Under the pieces are notes generated by a model. It was not told the DNA's origin and did not search any database. It saw only the letters and a list, made by a program, of their open reading frames with translations. A DNA stretch of 64,000 bases from assembly GCF_004803505.1 (NCBI RefSeq), contig NZ_SSWH01000013.1, positions 1 to 64,000 on the forward strand. Direction: 5' to 3'. Source of the DNA: Arthrobacter echini (GTDB lineage: Bacteria; Actinomycetota; Actinomycetes; Actinomycetales; Micrococcaceae). The position numbers were made by a program, and so were the translations under genes. Positions 46,506 to 55,456 of this stretch are shown here, one piece after another; position 1 is the first letter of the stretch, and each line of letters begins with the position of its first letter.

Positions 46506-47833
46506 CAGGTGACTCCCATGGTTCGGGTGAGAAGGGTGATCCGGTTCCAGGCGTCGCCGAACGGAGTCCGCTCGTCCATGCGCTGCTGGAGAAAGGCGGT
46601 GATCGCCGGTTCGTGGTCCATTGCCGCGTCGACCAGCGGATTGGAGCCACGATGGTAGGCGCCGACGTCGATCAGATCCTGCGCGGCCTTCCGCGCGGCC
46701 ATCGTCCTCCGCAGCAGACCGGCCGTCGCTGCCTGCTCGCGCGTCGTGACCCGGGAGGCGACCCTGGAGATGGACGCGAGCGGATCGATGGACGGGAAGT
46801 GCCCGGCGACCGCCAGCTTGCGGTCGAGGACGATATGGCCGTCGAGGATGGACCGCGCGGCATCGGCGACCGGCTCGTTGTGGTCGTCGCCGTCCACGAG
46901 CACGGTGTACATGCCGGTGACCGATCCGGTGGCCGCCGTCCCTGCCCGCTCGAGCAGGCGGGCGAGCAGCGAGAAGGTCGACGGCGGATAGCCGCGTGTT
47001 GCCGGAGGCTCTCCGACGCTGAGGCCGATCTCGCGCTGGGCCATGGCCACGCGAGTGAGCGAGTCCATCATGAGCATGACGTCGGCGCCTCCGTCGCGGA
47101 AGCCCTCGGCGATCCGGGTGGCCACGAACGCCGCGCGGAGTCTGAGCAGCGCGGGTTCGTCCGACGTCGAGACCACCACGATGGAGCGTTCGAGGCCCTC
47201 GGAGCCGAGATCGTCCTCGAGGAAGTCGCGGACCTCGCGCCCCCGCTCCCCCACCAGGGCGATCACCGACACCGCTGCGTCCGTGCCGCGCGCGATCATC
47301 GACAGCAGCGAGGACTTGCCCACACCGGATCCGGCGAACAGACCCATGCGCTGGCCGCGCCCCACCGTGGTGAGGGTGTCCATCACGCGGACCCCCAGCT
47401 GCAGGGGTTCGGTGATGCGGGAGCGCTCGAGCGCCCCGGGAGGCGTGTTGTTCAGCGACACCCAGGCGACGTCGTCCAGTGGACCTCGTCCGTCGATGGG
47501 GCGGCCCACGCCGTCGAGGACCCTGCCGAGCAGGCCGGGCCCCACCGGGACCAGCAGGGGCGAACCGTTCGAGCGGACGGGTGCGCCTGCCTGGATGCCG
47601 GAGAGGGGGGCGAAGGGCATGCAGCGCAGGCCCGTCAGGGACGCCGCGACCACCTCGGCCTCCACCGGCGACGCGTCGCCGATGGTGACGACATCGCCGA
47701 TCGCGCAGTCGAGGCCCACGACGTCGACGCCGAGGCCCACCACGGACGCCACCTGGCCCACCTGCTGCGGTGCGGCGGCAGCACGGGCGAGCCGGATGAC
47801 GTCGTCGAGGGTCCGCTCGGGTGCCAGGCTCAT
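46505..47833 (-). CDS. fliI: Flagellum-specific ATPase FliI
   Basis: 442 residues. Walker A GLFAGSGVGKSSLLSMIARG, LVGERGREVRDFLED, Walker B VMLMMDSLTRVAMAQREI and RGYPPSTFSLLARLLERAG. Powers type III flagellar export with FliH and FliJ. Start overlaps the fliH stop (ATGA). Confidence 0.96.
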   Translation of the reverse strand: MSLAPERTLDDVIRLARAAAAPQQVGQVASVVGLGVDVVGLDCAIGDVVTIGDASPVEAEVVAASLTGLRCMPFAPLSGIQAGAPVRSNGSPLLVPVGPGLLGRVLDGVGRPIDGRGPLDDVAWVSLNNTPPGALERSRITEPLQLGVRVMDTLTTVGRGQRMGLFAGSGVGKSSLLSMIARGTDAAVSVIALVGERGREVRDFLEDDLGSEGLERSIVVVSTSDEPALLRLRAAFVATRIAEGFRDGGADVMLMMDSLTRVAMAQREIGLSVGEPPATRGYPPSTFSLLARLLERAGTAATGSVTGMYTVLVDGDDHNEPVADAARSILDGHIVLDRKLAVAGHFPSIDPLASISRVASRVTTREQAATAGLLRRTMAARKAAQDLIDVGAYHRGSNPLVDAAMDHEPAITAFLQQRMDERTPFGDAWNRITLLTRTMGVT

Positions 47834-48435
47834 TCCGGGGCGCCGCCGGTGAGCACGTCGCGGACGCGGGCGAGTGCGCTTCCGAGCCGGGCGTCGAGCT
47901 GTCCGTTCTCGCACTCCGCCACGGCGTCCCCGCGCTGCAGCGATGGATCGGGGGACAGCTGCAGGCCCGCGGGAACGTCGGTAGCAGAGAGGTCGGCGAG
48001 ATCGGCGGGGTGGAGGCGGACGGTGCGCACGTCCTCGCCGTCGATCCCCGAGAGGGCACGCGCGACGGCGGCCCGGGCCGAGGACGGTCCGTCCTGCAGC
48101 TCCTGCCCGAGCAGCGCCTCCGCGATCTCGAGGGCGGCGTCGAGGATCCGGGTCCTGGCCTCCGCGAGCACGGGCGCGCTCTGCCGTTCGAGAGCACGGA
48201 CAGCGGCGTCGAGCACCCTCATCCGCTGGGCGGCGCGCTGGTCGGCGTGACGGCGCTCGGCTGCACGTTCGGCGTCGAGCCGCGTCCGTTGCTCGGCGAG
48301 TTCGGCGCGCGCGAGCGCAAGACCGTCCGCGTATCCGGCGGCGTGTCCGCGCGCGGCAGCGGTGTCCCGTGCCGCAGTGTCCGAGCCGGCACCGAGCAGG
48401 GGGAACGAGATGGGCAGGAGTGACTCAGTCGACAT
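47830..48435 (-). CDS. fliH: Flagellar assembly protein FliH
   Basis: 201 residues from ATG 48435, overlapping fliG by 11 nt. Glycine-poor coiled-coil N-half with AARGHAAGYADGLALARAEL, C-half VRLHPADLADL and GDAVAECENGQLDARLGSAL typical of FliH/V-ATPase E type stalks. Regulates FliI. Confidence 0.87.
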   Translation of the reverse strand: MSTESLLPISFPLLGAGSDTAARDTAAARGHAAGYADGLALARAELAEQRTRLDAERAAERRHADQRAAQRMRVLDAAVRALERQSAPVLAEARTRILDAALEIAEALLGQELQDGPSSARAAVARALSGIDGEDVRTVRLHPADLADLSATDVPAGLQLSPDPSLQRGDAVAECENGQLDARLGSALARVRDVLTGGAPE

Positions 48436-49447
48436 ACTCGTCCTCGTCCCCGCGCTGGATGGTGATGACGCCCTGCGCCTCCAGGTCCCTGATGGCACGC
48501 ACCACCTCCGCGCGCGCCTCCTCCACCTGCGACACGCGCACGGCTCCGACGGCCCTGAGCTCGTCGTCGAGGATCTCCCGGTTGCGTTCGGAGACATTCG
48601 CCCGGATCACACTCACCACGGTCTCGGCGGCGCCCTTCATCGCGAGCGCGAGTACCGCGGAATCGATGCCGCGCAGCACCTGCTGGACGTCGCGGCGCTC
48701 GAGATTCACGATGTCCGCGAAGGTCAGCATCCTGGCCCGCACCTGCTCGGCCAGCGCCGGGTCGCGGTTCTCGAGGCCGTCGAGCAACTCGCGCTCGGTA
48801 CTGACATCGGCCCGGTTGATGATGTCCACGAGGGGCTGGATGCCGCCGATCGCCGTCGCACCCTGATGCGGTGCGGCCACGGCTCCGGCCCTGACCCTGA
48901 TGCTGTCCGCGACGACGGACACGGCCTCGGGCGTCGCCGATCCCATGGTGGCGATGCACTGGGCGACATCAGTACGGGTCCCCGGGAGGAGACCGGCCAG
49001 GACGGTCGAGGCGTGTTCGGGCTTCAGGTGCGCCAGGACCAGGGCTATGGTCTGGGGCAGCTCGCCCTCGAGGACGCTCTGGATCTGGCCGGCCTCCACC
49101 GTTTCGAGGAACTCGAAGGACTTCCCCGCGGCCGTCGAGGCGAGGCGTCCCACCACGCCTGCCGCCCGCTCGGCACCGAAGGAGGACTCGAGGAGGCCGA
49201 TGGCGATCTCCATGCCCCCGCGGGTCCGGCGTCGACCGCTGGTGGTGAGCTCGTGGAATTCCGCGAGCGCCTCCTCGGCGGCGCCCGGCTCCACGCGCTG
49301 CAGGCGCACGATCTCCGCGACGATCTGCTCGGCCTCGGACTCGGACATCTGCCGGAGGACCTCGGCCGCGCGGCCCTGGTCCAGTTGCATGAGCACCATC
49401 GCGGCCTTCTGCGTGCCTGTCACCGCAGCGCGCACCATGGTGCTCAT
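48425..49447 (-). CDS. fliG: Flagellar motor switch protein FliG
   Basis: 340 residues. N-domain QKAAMVLMQLDQGRAAEVLR, middle EHPQ-type motif LKPEHASTVLAGL, and charged C-terminal torque helix LMKGAAE-like ALAMKGAAETVVSVIRANVS followed by ERNREILDDEL. Couples stator motion to the C-ring. Confidence 0.95.
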   Translation of the reverse strand: MSTMVRAAVTGTQKAAMVLMQLDQGRAAEVLRQMSESEAEQIVAEIVRLQRVEPGAAEEALAEFHELTTSGRRRTRGGMEIAIGLLESSFGAERAAGVVGRLASTAAGKSFEFLETVEAGQIQSVLEGELPQTIALVLAHLKPEHASTVLAGLLPGTRTDVAQCIATMGSATPEAVSVVADSIRVRAGAVAAPHQGATAIGGIQPLVDIINRADVSTERELLDGLENRDPALAEQVRARMLTFADIVNLERRDVQQVLRGIDSAVLALAMKGAAETVVSVIRANVSERNREILDDELRAVGAVRVSQVEEARAEVVRAIRDLEAQGVITIQRGDEDEYVD

Positions 49448-51084
49448 ACGCTCTGCCTGTCGTCCATCATGCTGCGCAGGAACTCCGCCGTCCTTGCGGG
49501 ATCCTGCGCGGCGAGCTGGTCGATGTCCGAGCGCATGCGCTGCAGCTCGGTGTCCGCCGCTGCCTCCTGCAGGGCGTTCTGCACCGCGCCGACGTCGATC
49601 GACGTGGTGTTCGGCGCGGGTTCGACGGGGCTGATGAGCGCCACCGCAGGATCGATGGCGGGCGTGCTCGGCGCAGGAATGGCCGGGTAGACCCCCTGCA
49701 GTTCACCGAGGTCGAGCGGTTCGCGCCGCTGGCGGCGGGAGCGGCGGGCATAGACGATGAGTACCACGATCGCCGCGAACAGGATGGCTGCCACGATCGA
49801 CAGGGTGCGGATCAGCTCTGCCCGCTCCTGTTCGGCCTGCGCCGCCTCGGCCTCTGCGAGTGCATCCTCTGCAGCTGCGGCATCGGCGTCGTTGAAGCGC
49901 AGCTCCTCGACGGTGACGACATCACCGCGCGCTGCGTCGATGCCGGCGGCGCTGGAGACCAGGTCCGTCAGTGCCGCGACGTCCAGATTGGCCGTGGCAG
50001 CCTGGTTGACGGCGACGGAGATGGTCTGGCGGTTGATCCCGCCGGCCGGGACCGTGGTCGACTCCGTGATCTTGTTCACGGCGTTGTTGCGCGTACTGGT
50101 CTCGGAGTTGAACGTTCCCTCCCCGTTCCCGCCACCCTCGGGCACGGCGATGTTGTCCGGGCCGAGGACGCCCGCATTCGCCCCGCCCGCACCCTCGTAC
50201 GCCTCGGTGGTGATGGATTCGTTGAGCGCTGGGGCATTCTCCGGCGTCGTGAAGGTCTCCTCGACGCGCTCACCGCTCTCACGCGCCATGTCCGCCGCCA
50301 CCGCGACCGTCGCGTTGCCCACCCCGACCACGCGATCGAGCATGGCCTGCAGGGAGGCTCCGACACGCTTCTCGTAGTCGGACGCCTGCTGGTCGGTGCC
50401 CCCGGTCGCACCGACGCCGACGGCGGAGAGCACCGTACCCGCGGCGTCGATCACCGCGACGTCATTAGGATCCATCTTGTCGATCGAGGCGGACGTCAGG
50501 TGGGTGATGGCCTGGACCTGGCTGCTCGAGAGCGTGGTCCCGGGCGTGGTCTCGACGAAGACCGAGGCCGTCGGTGTGCCCTGCTCCGAGACGAAGACGG
50601 TGTCCTCGGGGATCGCCAGGCGGACCGTGGCGGTCTTGACGCCGTCGATTGCCGAGACCGTGGCCGCGAGCTCGCCCTCGAGCGCGCGCTTGTACGTGGT
50701 GGACTGCTGGAACTCCGAGGACGTGACGCCCATGTCGTCGAGCAGGGAGTACCCGGCGGTGGAGGACGACGGCAGCCCGGCCGAGGCCGCCTTGATCCGC
50801 TGGTCGTACACGTTGCTCTCGGGGACGAGGATGGTCCCGCCCCCGTTGGTGAGCTCGTACGGGACGCCGTCGGTCTGCAGCTGGTCCACGATGGTGCTCG
50901 CGTCCTCGCCGCTGAGCCCCGAGAACAGGGGCGTGTAGGAGGGCTTGGACAGCCAGGAGGTCAGGGCGATCCCGCCGAGGACCAGCACGGCGACACCGAT
51001 GATCGCGATGGTGCGCTGGGCGATGGTGAAGCTCCTGACGGCGTCCGTGAGGCGGGTCGCTGCGGTCGACATGGGGCTGGGCAT
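49444..51084 (-). CDS. fliF: Flagellar MS-ring protein FliF
   Basis: 546 residues. Membrane helices at about 25-45 and 445-465. Ring-building motif YTPLFSGLSGEDASTIVDQL; YKRALEGELAATVSAIDGVK and AVRLAIPEDTVFVSEQGTPT; C-terminal FliG-binding tail near DPARTAEFLRSMMDD. Starts on the fliE stop. Confidence 0.95.
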   Translation of the reverse strand: MPSPMSTAATRLTDAVRSFTIAQRTIAIIGVAVLVLGGIALTSWLSKPSYTPLFSGLSGEDASTIVDQLQTDGVPYELTNGGGTILVPESNVYDQRIKAASAGLPSSSTAGYSLLDDMGVTSSEFQQSTTYKRALEGELAATVSAIDGVKTATVRLAIPEDTVFVSEQGTPTASVFVETTPGTTLSSSQVQAITHLTSASIDKMDPNDVAVIDAAGTVLSAVGVGATGGTDQQASDYEKRVGASLQAMLDRVVGVGNATVAVAADMARESGERVEETFTTPENAPALNESITTEAYEGAGGANAGVLGPDNIAVPEGGGNGEGTFNSETSTRNNAVNKITESTTVPAGGINRQTISVAVNQAATANLDVAALTDLVSSAAGIDAARGDVVTVEELRFNDADAAAAEDALAEAEAAQAEQERAELIRTLSIVAAILFAAIVVLIVYARRSRRQRREPLDLGELQGVYPAIPAPSTPAIDPAVALISPVEPAPNTTSIDVGAVQNALQEAAADTELQRMRSDIDQLAAQDPARTAEFLRSMMDDRQSV

Positions 51085-51386
51085 CAGGCCTGCATCCTCA
51101 TGATCTCGTTGAAGGCATCAACACCCTTGTTCCGGACGGCGGCGACGAGCTCGAGGGTCACCTGGGCCCGCGTCGAGGCGATCGTGGCGTTGTGGATGTC
51201 GCTCAGATCCCCCGTGACGGCCTGGATGGCGAGCTGGTTCGAGGACGACTGCACGGACTGCAGGTTGTCCACGGCCGAGGTGAGCGAGGTCGCGAAGCCC
51301 TCGCCGCCGCCGCCGGGTACGGCACCGGCCGCCGGTAGATAGGAAGTGGCAGCGGGCTGGATGGCTCCGAGTGCGGGGATGGGCAT
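51084..51386 (-). CDS. fliE: Flagellar hook-basal body protein FliE
   Basis: 100 residues. C-half is diagnostic: DLSDIHNATIASTRAQVTLE, VAAVRNKGVDAFNEIMRMQA. Adaptor between MS-ring and rod. TGATG joins at both ends. Confidence 0.93.
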   Translation of the reverse strand: MPIPALGAIQPAATSYLPAAGAVPGGGGEGFATSLTSAVDNLQSVQSSSNQLAIQAVTGDLSDIHNATIASTRAQVTLELVAAVRNKGVDAFNEIMRMQA

Positions 51387-51778
51387 CAGGATCGTCCTAT
51401 CTGGAGAGCGGCCTCGTAGGTGGCTTTCGCCCGGTCGACCACGGCGGCATTGGCCTGGTAGCCACGCTGGGCCATGATGAGCTGGCCCATCTGGGCACTC
51501 ATGTCGATGTCGGGGTAGCGTACGTAGCCGTCCTCGTCCGCGAGGGGATGGGCGGGCTCGTGGACCAACCGGCCCTCGGCGCTGCCGAACTCGGCTCCTG
51601 CCACATACGCCCCCTCGCCGTTGCCGTCCGCGCGGGCGGTGATGTAGCGCTGCTGGAAGGCGGCGCCGTCGCTGGCGGTGACGGTGTTCGCGTTGGCCAT
51701 GTTGTCGGCCACGGCGTCGAGCCACTTGCGGTGCAGGGTCAGGCCCGTACCGGAGATCCCGATGGCGTCGAATGTCAT
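51386..51778 (-). CDS. flgC: Proximal rod protein FlgC
   Basis: 130 residues. GISGTGLTLHRKWLDAVADN, MANANTV and C-terminal PDIDMSAQMGQLIMAQRGYQ, ANAAVVDRAKATYEAALQIG. Starts on the flgB stop (TGATG). Confidence 0.94.
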   Translation of the reverse strand: MTFDAIGISGTGLTLHRKWLDAVADNMANANTVTASDGAAFQQRYITARADGNGEGAYVAGAEFGSAEGRLVHEPAHPLADEDGYVRYPDIDMSAQMGQLIMAQRGYQANAAVVDRAKATYEAALQIGRS

Positions 51779-52119
51779 CAGGAGGTCCTGAGGGCGGAGC
51801 GGATGCCGGAGAAAGGACCCTCGATGGCGCGCGCCGCGAACTGGAAGCGGAGCACCGTGTCGATGTTGGAGAGGGTCTCGGTGTCCAGATTGACGTTGCT
51901 GCCGTTGAGTCGCGTCGGTTCGAGTGAGGTCTCCGTGGTGGCCTGCACACTGCCTCCGCCCAGTGCGACCGAGCGCGCCAGGGCTTCCTCGAAACTCACC
52001 CGCTGGGCGTGGAAGCCGGGAGTGTTGACATTGGCGATGTTGTTCGCTGTGACGCGCTGGCGCAGAGCGAGCCCATCGAGAGCGCTGCGCAGGGCGAGCG
52101 AGTGTACGGAATCGAGCAC
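51778..52119 (-). CDS. flgB: Proximal rod protein FlgB
   Basis: 113 residues from the GTG of VLDSVHSLALRSALDGLALR, which aligns with the usual FlgB N-terminus; AGAAGG lies about 10 nt upstream. An ATG eight codons earlier is possible. Contains VTANNIANVNTPGFHAQRVS and FQFAARAIEGPFSGIRSALR. First gene of the large basal-body operon. Confidence 0.92.
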   Translation of the reverse strand: MLDSVHSLALRSALDGLALRQRVTANNIANVNTPGFHAQRVSFEEALARSVALGGGSVQATTETSLEPTRLNGSNVNLDTETLSNIDTVLRFQFAARAIEGPFSGIRSALRTS

Positions 52120-52196
52120 GGCGGCAGAACCTTCTTCATGCAAGGCTGAGCGGCCGATCCATGGCCTGGGGGTGAGCGATCCATGCTCACCGGTGA

Positions 52197-52224
52197 CTAT
52201 CGGGCGGTTGGCAGGGCGCTGTTA
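52197..52224 (-). promoter_or_regulatory. Sigma-28-like promoter of the flgB operon
   Basis: TAAC (52224-52221), 16 bp, CCCGATAG (52204-52197). It lies between the FliT-like stop and flgB and would give a leader of about 70 nt. Confidence 0.65.
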
Positions 52225-52243
52225 GCCGCTGCCGGCACGAGTT

Positions 52244-52564
52244 TCAGCCCGTGGTGTCGATATAGACGGACGCCTGCGCAGGGAGTGTCGCAGCACGTAC
52301 CGAGCCGACGGCAGAGCGGTGGCGACGGAGCGCGCCGAGTTCGGCGCCCACGAGCGCCAGAGCACTGCGCTGACGCCCCTGGATGGACCGTGCCCGCGCC
52401 ACGAGCTCTGCCGGGATGGGAGCGTCGACCGGTGGCGGGGTCCAGCTGCCGGGGGACGCCGACTCTCCCTCGTCGAGAGCCGCCTCGAGCGCGTCCAGCG
52501 CCGAGGTCCAGACGGCAACCACGTGTTCAGCCAACGCCGAGCACTCCCAGGGACCGGGATTCAC
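52244..52564 (-). CDS. Small protein after fliS, FliT-like by position
   Basis: 106 residues from the GTG at 52564 (GGAG 4 nt upstream), overlapping the fliS end by 38 nt in another frame. Mostly helical: AEHVVAVWTSALDALEAAL, then VARARSIQGRQRSALALVGA. No motif I recognise. Position directly after fliS suggests a flagellar chaperone such as FliT, but this is inference. Confidence 0.55.
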   Translation of the reverse strand: MNPGPWECSALAEHVVAVWTSALDALEAALDEGESASPGSWTPPPVDAPIPAELVARARSIQGRQRSALALVGAELGALRRHRSAVGSVRAATLPAQASVYIDTTG

Positions 52565-52979
52565 CCTGCTCCGGTGACCCCACCGGCCCGGCTGGTCGGA
52601 GCTGGCCGACGCGGGCGGCCTCGTGCCACGCCTGGCGCAACGGCTCGAGAATCTCGGCACACTCGGCGGTCCTGGACCGATCATGTCCGATGTTCGCCTC
52701 GACGAGTCCCTGGCGCACGTAGGCGTAGAGCGACATGAGCCCGTCGGCGCCGTCCCACACGTCTGTTCTGAGCGATGACATGAGTTCGCCGAGGATCTCC
52801 TGGGCGTGCAGCAGATTCTCCGATGCCACCGCCCACTCCCTCACCTCCTGCGCTGTCCCGGCCCGCGCCAGATCGAGCATCAGCCGATCGTAGAGCATGG
52901 TGAGCAGGCCCGCCGGGGTGGCCGAGAGCACCGCATCCTGCATGTAGTGGGACCGCTTGGCCTGGTGATCGTTGTTCAT
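52527..52979 (-). CDS. fliS: Flagellin export chaperone FliS
   Basis: 150 residues from ATG 52979. Conserved YMQDAVLSATPAGLLTMLYD and RLMLDLARAG, helical bundle to about 120, then a tail. Keeps flagellin unfolded for export. Start 8 nt after the fliD stop. Confidence 0.93.
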   Translation of the reverse strand: MNNDHQAKRSHYMQDAVLSATPAGLLTMLYDRLMLDLARAGTAQEVREWAVASENLLHAQEILGELMSSLRTDVWDGADGLMSLYAYVRQGLVEANIGHDRSRTAECAEILEPLRQAWHEAARVGQLRPAGPVGSPEQGESRSLGVLGVG

Positions 52980-52987
52980 CTGCAGTA

Positions 52988-54361
52988 TCAGTTGCTCCTG
53001 GACGGGATGTTCGCGAGTTGGGAGGACAGCCAGTCGCCCTGGGACTGCAGCCTGGACAACTGCACCTCGAGCGCGGCATAGGTGCGCTCGAGGGTGGCGC
53101 GGCGCTTGTCGAGGGACAGCTCCCACGAGGCCACGCGGTCGTTCATGGAACGGACGCTCGATTCCTGGCTCTGGATACGGCGCGTGAGATCGCCGTCGAA
53201 CTTGTCGGAGGCAGCCCTGCCGGCGTCCGCGACGCGTGCCGAGAGCTGGGTCAGTGAGTCCCTGACCTGCGCCGGAGCCGCGGCGAGAGCGGCCGTGAAC
53301 TTCTTCTCGTCGAACTCGACCGCGCCTGAGCGGGTGAGATTGATGCCCAGCTCGGCGGTGGACCGGCCGTTGATCGGCCCCGTCGCGGCGGTCACCACGG
53401 ACTGTGCAATACCTCGCACTGCACTGTCACCGGTGAATCTGCCCGGGGTGGGCGCAGCGCTCGCCGTGGCACCGGGGGTCACCTTCGTATTGGCGGCCAC
53501 GAAGGAGAGCACGCTCTGCAGCGAGTCCACGAGCTCCCTGGCCACTTTCGTGGTGCCCTCGGCGTCCGAACCGACAGTGATCGAGACCGGCTCCGCACTC
53601 ACCTTCGCTGCGGTCACGCTCACGCCGGGAAGGAGGTCGGCGAAGGTGTTGGACGACGACGTCACGACCTGCTCGGCGTTCGATCCACCCCAGAGCACGA
53701 GCTCGGCGTCCTGGCCGGTGCGCACCGTCGCGGCGCCCGGTTCGGCGAAGAGATCCGTCGCAGTACCCGCCACTGCCTCGGCTGCTGTTCCGCGGAAGAC
53801 GCTGAAGCCGTTCTCCGCGCCGGATTCCCTGGCTGTGAACTGCAGGCGGTACTGCTGCGCGCCGTCGGCGTCCTTGCCGGCAGCCACCTTCGTGGCCGTG
53901 ATGCCGGCGTCGGCCCTGTTGACGGCCGCGACGACGTCGTCGAGGGTGCCGGTGGTCCGCACCTCGGTGGTGCTGCCGTCAGCGGCTTGCAGGGTGATCG
54001 TGGAGGCTTCGGTGGAGAAGCTGGTCATGCTACCGGTGACCGAGCTCTGCGACTGCGCGAGCCGGCGTACCGTGAAGTCGAGGGATCCTGCCCTGGCGGA
54101 GGAGGCGGCGGTTACGCTCGCGGCGTCGCTGCTGCTCGTGGCGGTGAAGAGGTCGAGCGCCTGCGGCTTCGCGGTCTTCGTGGCGAGCTCGGTGAGGGAG
54201 CCGAGGCGGGTGTTGAGCTGCTGGAGCGAGGTGATGAAGCCCTGGGTGGTGGCGGCCTTGGCCTTGAGCAGGGTCTGCGGCCGGGCCTCGACCTGCATGA
54301 GCTGGCTGATCAGCTCCTTGGTCTTCAGCCCGCTGGCGATGCCGTCGATGGAGAATGCCAT
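52988..54361 (-). CDS. fliD: Flagellar filament cap protein FliD
   Basis: 457 residues. FliD N-domain MAFSIDGIASGLKTKELISQ, LMQVEARPQTLL; C-domain coiled coil with RIQSQESSVRSMNDRVASWE and RRATLERTYAALEVQLSRLQ. GAGAGG lies 8 nt before the ATG. Confidence 0.94.
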   Translation of the reverse strand: MAFSIDGIASGLKTKELISQLMQVEARPQTLLKAKAATTQGFITSLQQLNTRLGSLTELATKTAKPQALDLFTATSSSDAASVTAASSARAGSLDFTVRRLAQSQSSVTGSMTSFSTEASTITLQAADGSTTEVRTTGTLDDVVAAVNRADAGITATKVAAGKDADGAQQYRLQFTARESGAENGFSVFRGTAAEAVAGTATDLFAEPGAATVRTGQDAELVLWGGSNAEQVVTSSSNTFADLLPGVSVTAAKVSAEPVSITVGSDAEGTTKVARELVDSLQSVLSFVAANTKVTPGATASAAPTPGRFTGDSAVRGIAQSVVTAATGPINGRSTAELGINLTRSGAVEFDEKKFTAALAAAPAQVRDSLTQLSARVADAGRAASDKFDGDLTRRIQSQESSVRSMNDRVASWELSLDKRRATLERTYAALEVQLSRLQSQGDWLSSQLANIPSRSN

Positions 54362-54374
54362 GGAACTACCTCTC

Positions 54375-54401
54375 GGATCGGGCTGATCAGCGGGGGTGTC
54401 A
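54375..54401 (-). promoter_or_regulatory. Weak sigma-28-like motif before fliD
   Basis: TGAC (54401-54398), 15 bp, CCCGATCC (54382-54375). Fits the flagellar pattern with two mismatches, but would start transcription close to or inside the GAGAGG ribosome site. Confidence 0.35.
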
Positions 54402-54417
54402 TGGATGGGCGAATGCG

Positions 54418-54457
54418 CGGTGGCGGGACCGTCGGTCCAGGATCAATCCCGCCACCG
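54418..54457 (-). terminator. Terminator after flagellin gene
   Basis: 11-bp perfect outer stem (54418-54428 with 54447-54457); the loop holds a second small stem GGACC/GGTCC. It lies between the flagellin stop and fliD. Confidence 0.75.
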
Positions 54458-54484
54458 TGCACCTTTCGCCTACATACTCACCGT

Positions 54485-55315
54485 CTAGCGGAGGAGCTGA
54501 AGGACACCCTGGTTCATCTGGTTGGCCTGGGCGAGCATCGCGGTACCGGCCTGCGAGAGGATGTTCGAACGGGTGAAGTCCGCCATCTCCTTCGCCATGT
54601 CGGTGTCCGAGATGCGGGACTTGGCCGCCGAGAGATTCTCCTGCGAGACGTTGATGCTGTTGATCGCCGACTCGAAGCGGTTCTGCACGGCACCGAGCGC
54701 CGAGCGCGCCTGGGAGACCGCGGAGATCTGACCGTCCACCGCCGCGATGGTCGTCAGAGCGTCCCCAGCCGATCCGAAGCTCATTGCCGCGACCGTGGCT
54801 CCGAGGCCGGCGATGTCTGCCGCCGTGAGGTCCACAGCGATCTGGTCGTTGTCCACATCGCTCCCTGCGCCGACCTGGAACGTGAGGTTCGCGCTGCCGT
54901 CCAGGAGCTTCGTGCCATTGAAGTTGGTCGAATTGCCGATGCGGGTGAGCTCGGTGGCAAGCGCCGTGACCTCGGTCTTGATGGCCGAACGGGCCTCGGC
55001 GTTGTTCGAGTCGTTGCCCGACTGGACCGCCAAATCACGGACGCGCTGCAGGATATTGTGGACCTCGGTCAGCGATCCTTCCGCGGTCTGCACCACGCTG
55101 ATGCCGTCCTGGGCGTTGCGTGCTGCAACGCCCAGACCGCCGATCTGCGAGCGCAGACCCTCGGAGATCGCCAGGCCGGCGGCGTCGTCGGCTGCGCGGT
55201 TGATGCGCAGGCCGCTGGAGAGCTTCTCGAGGGACTTCGAGATGTCGTTCTGGGTGTTGGAGAGGTTGCGGTACGCGGTGTTGGCCGCGGTGTTGGTGTT
55301 GATCTGGAAACCCAT
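54485..55315 (-). CDS. hag: Flagellin
   Basis: 276 residues from the ATG of MGFQINTNTAANTAYRNLSN, with GGAGGA 8 nt upstream. D0/D1 N-terminal helices (SLEKLSSGLRINRAADDAAG, LAISEGLRSQIGGLGVAARN) and C-terminal helices (NRFESAINSINVSQENLSAA, NILSQAGTAMLAQANQMNQG) are classic; the variable region is short (about 125-195). Single flagellin copy in the window, on its own between terminator and promoter. Confidence 0.97.
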   Translation of the reverse strand: MGFQINTNTAANTAYRNLSNTQNDISKSLEKLSSGLRINRAADDAAGLAISEGLRSQIGGLGVAARNAQDGISVVQTAEGSLTEVHNILQRVRDLAVQSGNDSNNAEARSAIKTEVTALATELTRIGNSTNFNGTKLLDGSANLTFQVGAGSDVDNDQIAVDLTAADIAGLGATVAAMSFGSAGDALTTIAAVDGQISAVSQARSALGAVQNRFESAINSINVSQENLSAAKSRISDTDMAKEMADFTRSNILSQAGTAMLAQANQMNQGVLQLLR

Positions 55316-55343
55316 GATGTATTCCTCCGTGAAAGGGCTGCTT

Positions 55344-55369
55344 GCGCCGGTCCATCCATGGGCCGGCAC
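55344..55369 (-). promoter_or_regulatory. Putative CsrA-binding hairpin in the flagellin leader
   Basis: Minus-strand GTGCCGG (55369-55363) pairs with CCGGCGC (55350-55344) with one G-U, leaving a 12-nt loop CCCATGGATGGA that shows two GGA motifs. A further GGA pair is the Shine-Dalgarno GGAGGA (55329-55324). One structured upstream site plus one on the ribosome site is the CsrA arrangement known from Bacillus hag. Confidence 0.55.
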
Positions 55370-55375
55370 CAGGAG

Positions 55376-55402
55376 CTATCGGAGTTCTCGGAGTGGGTGT
55401 TA
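55376..55402 (-). promoter_or_regulatory. Sigma-28-like promoter of flagellin
   Basis: TAAC (55402-55399), 15 bp, TCCGATAG (55383-55376). Start point expected near 55369, exactly where the CsrA-type hairpin begins. Confidence 0.75.
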
Positions 55403-55456
55403 GGAATCGGTGAAAGTTTTTCCGGAGGAACCCTGCTCACTCGTGACGACGGGACG

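Noticed and set aside
46499-48250. 583-codon plus-strand frame opposite fliI/fliH
   Set aside because: Antisense shadow; no start signal and no recognisable domain.
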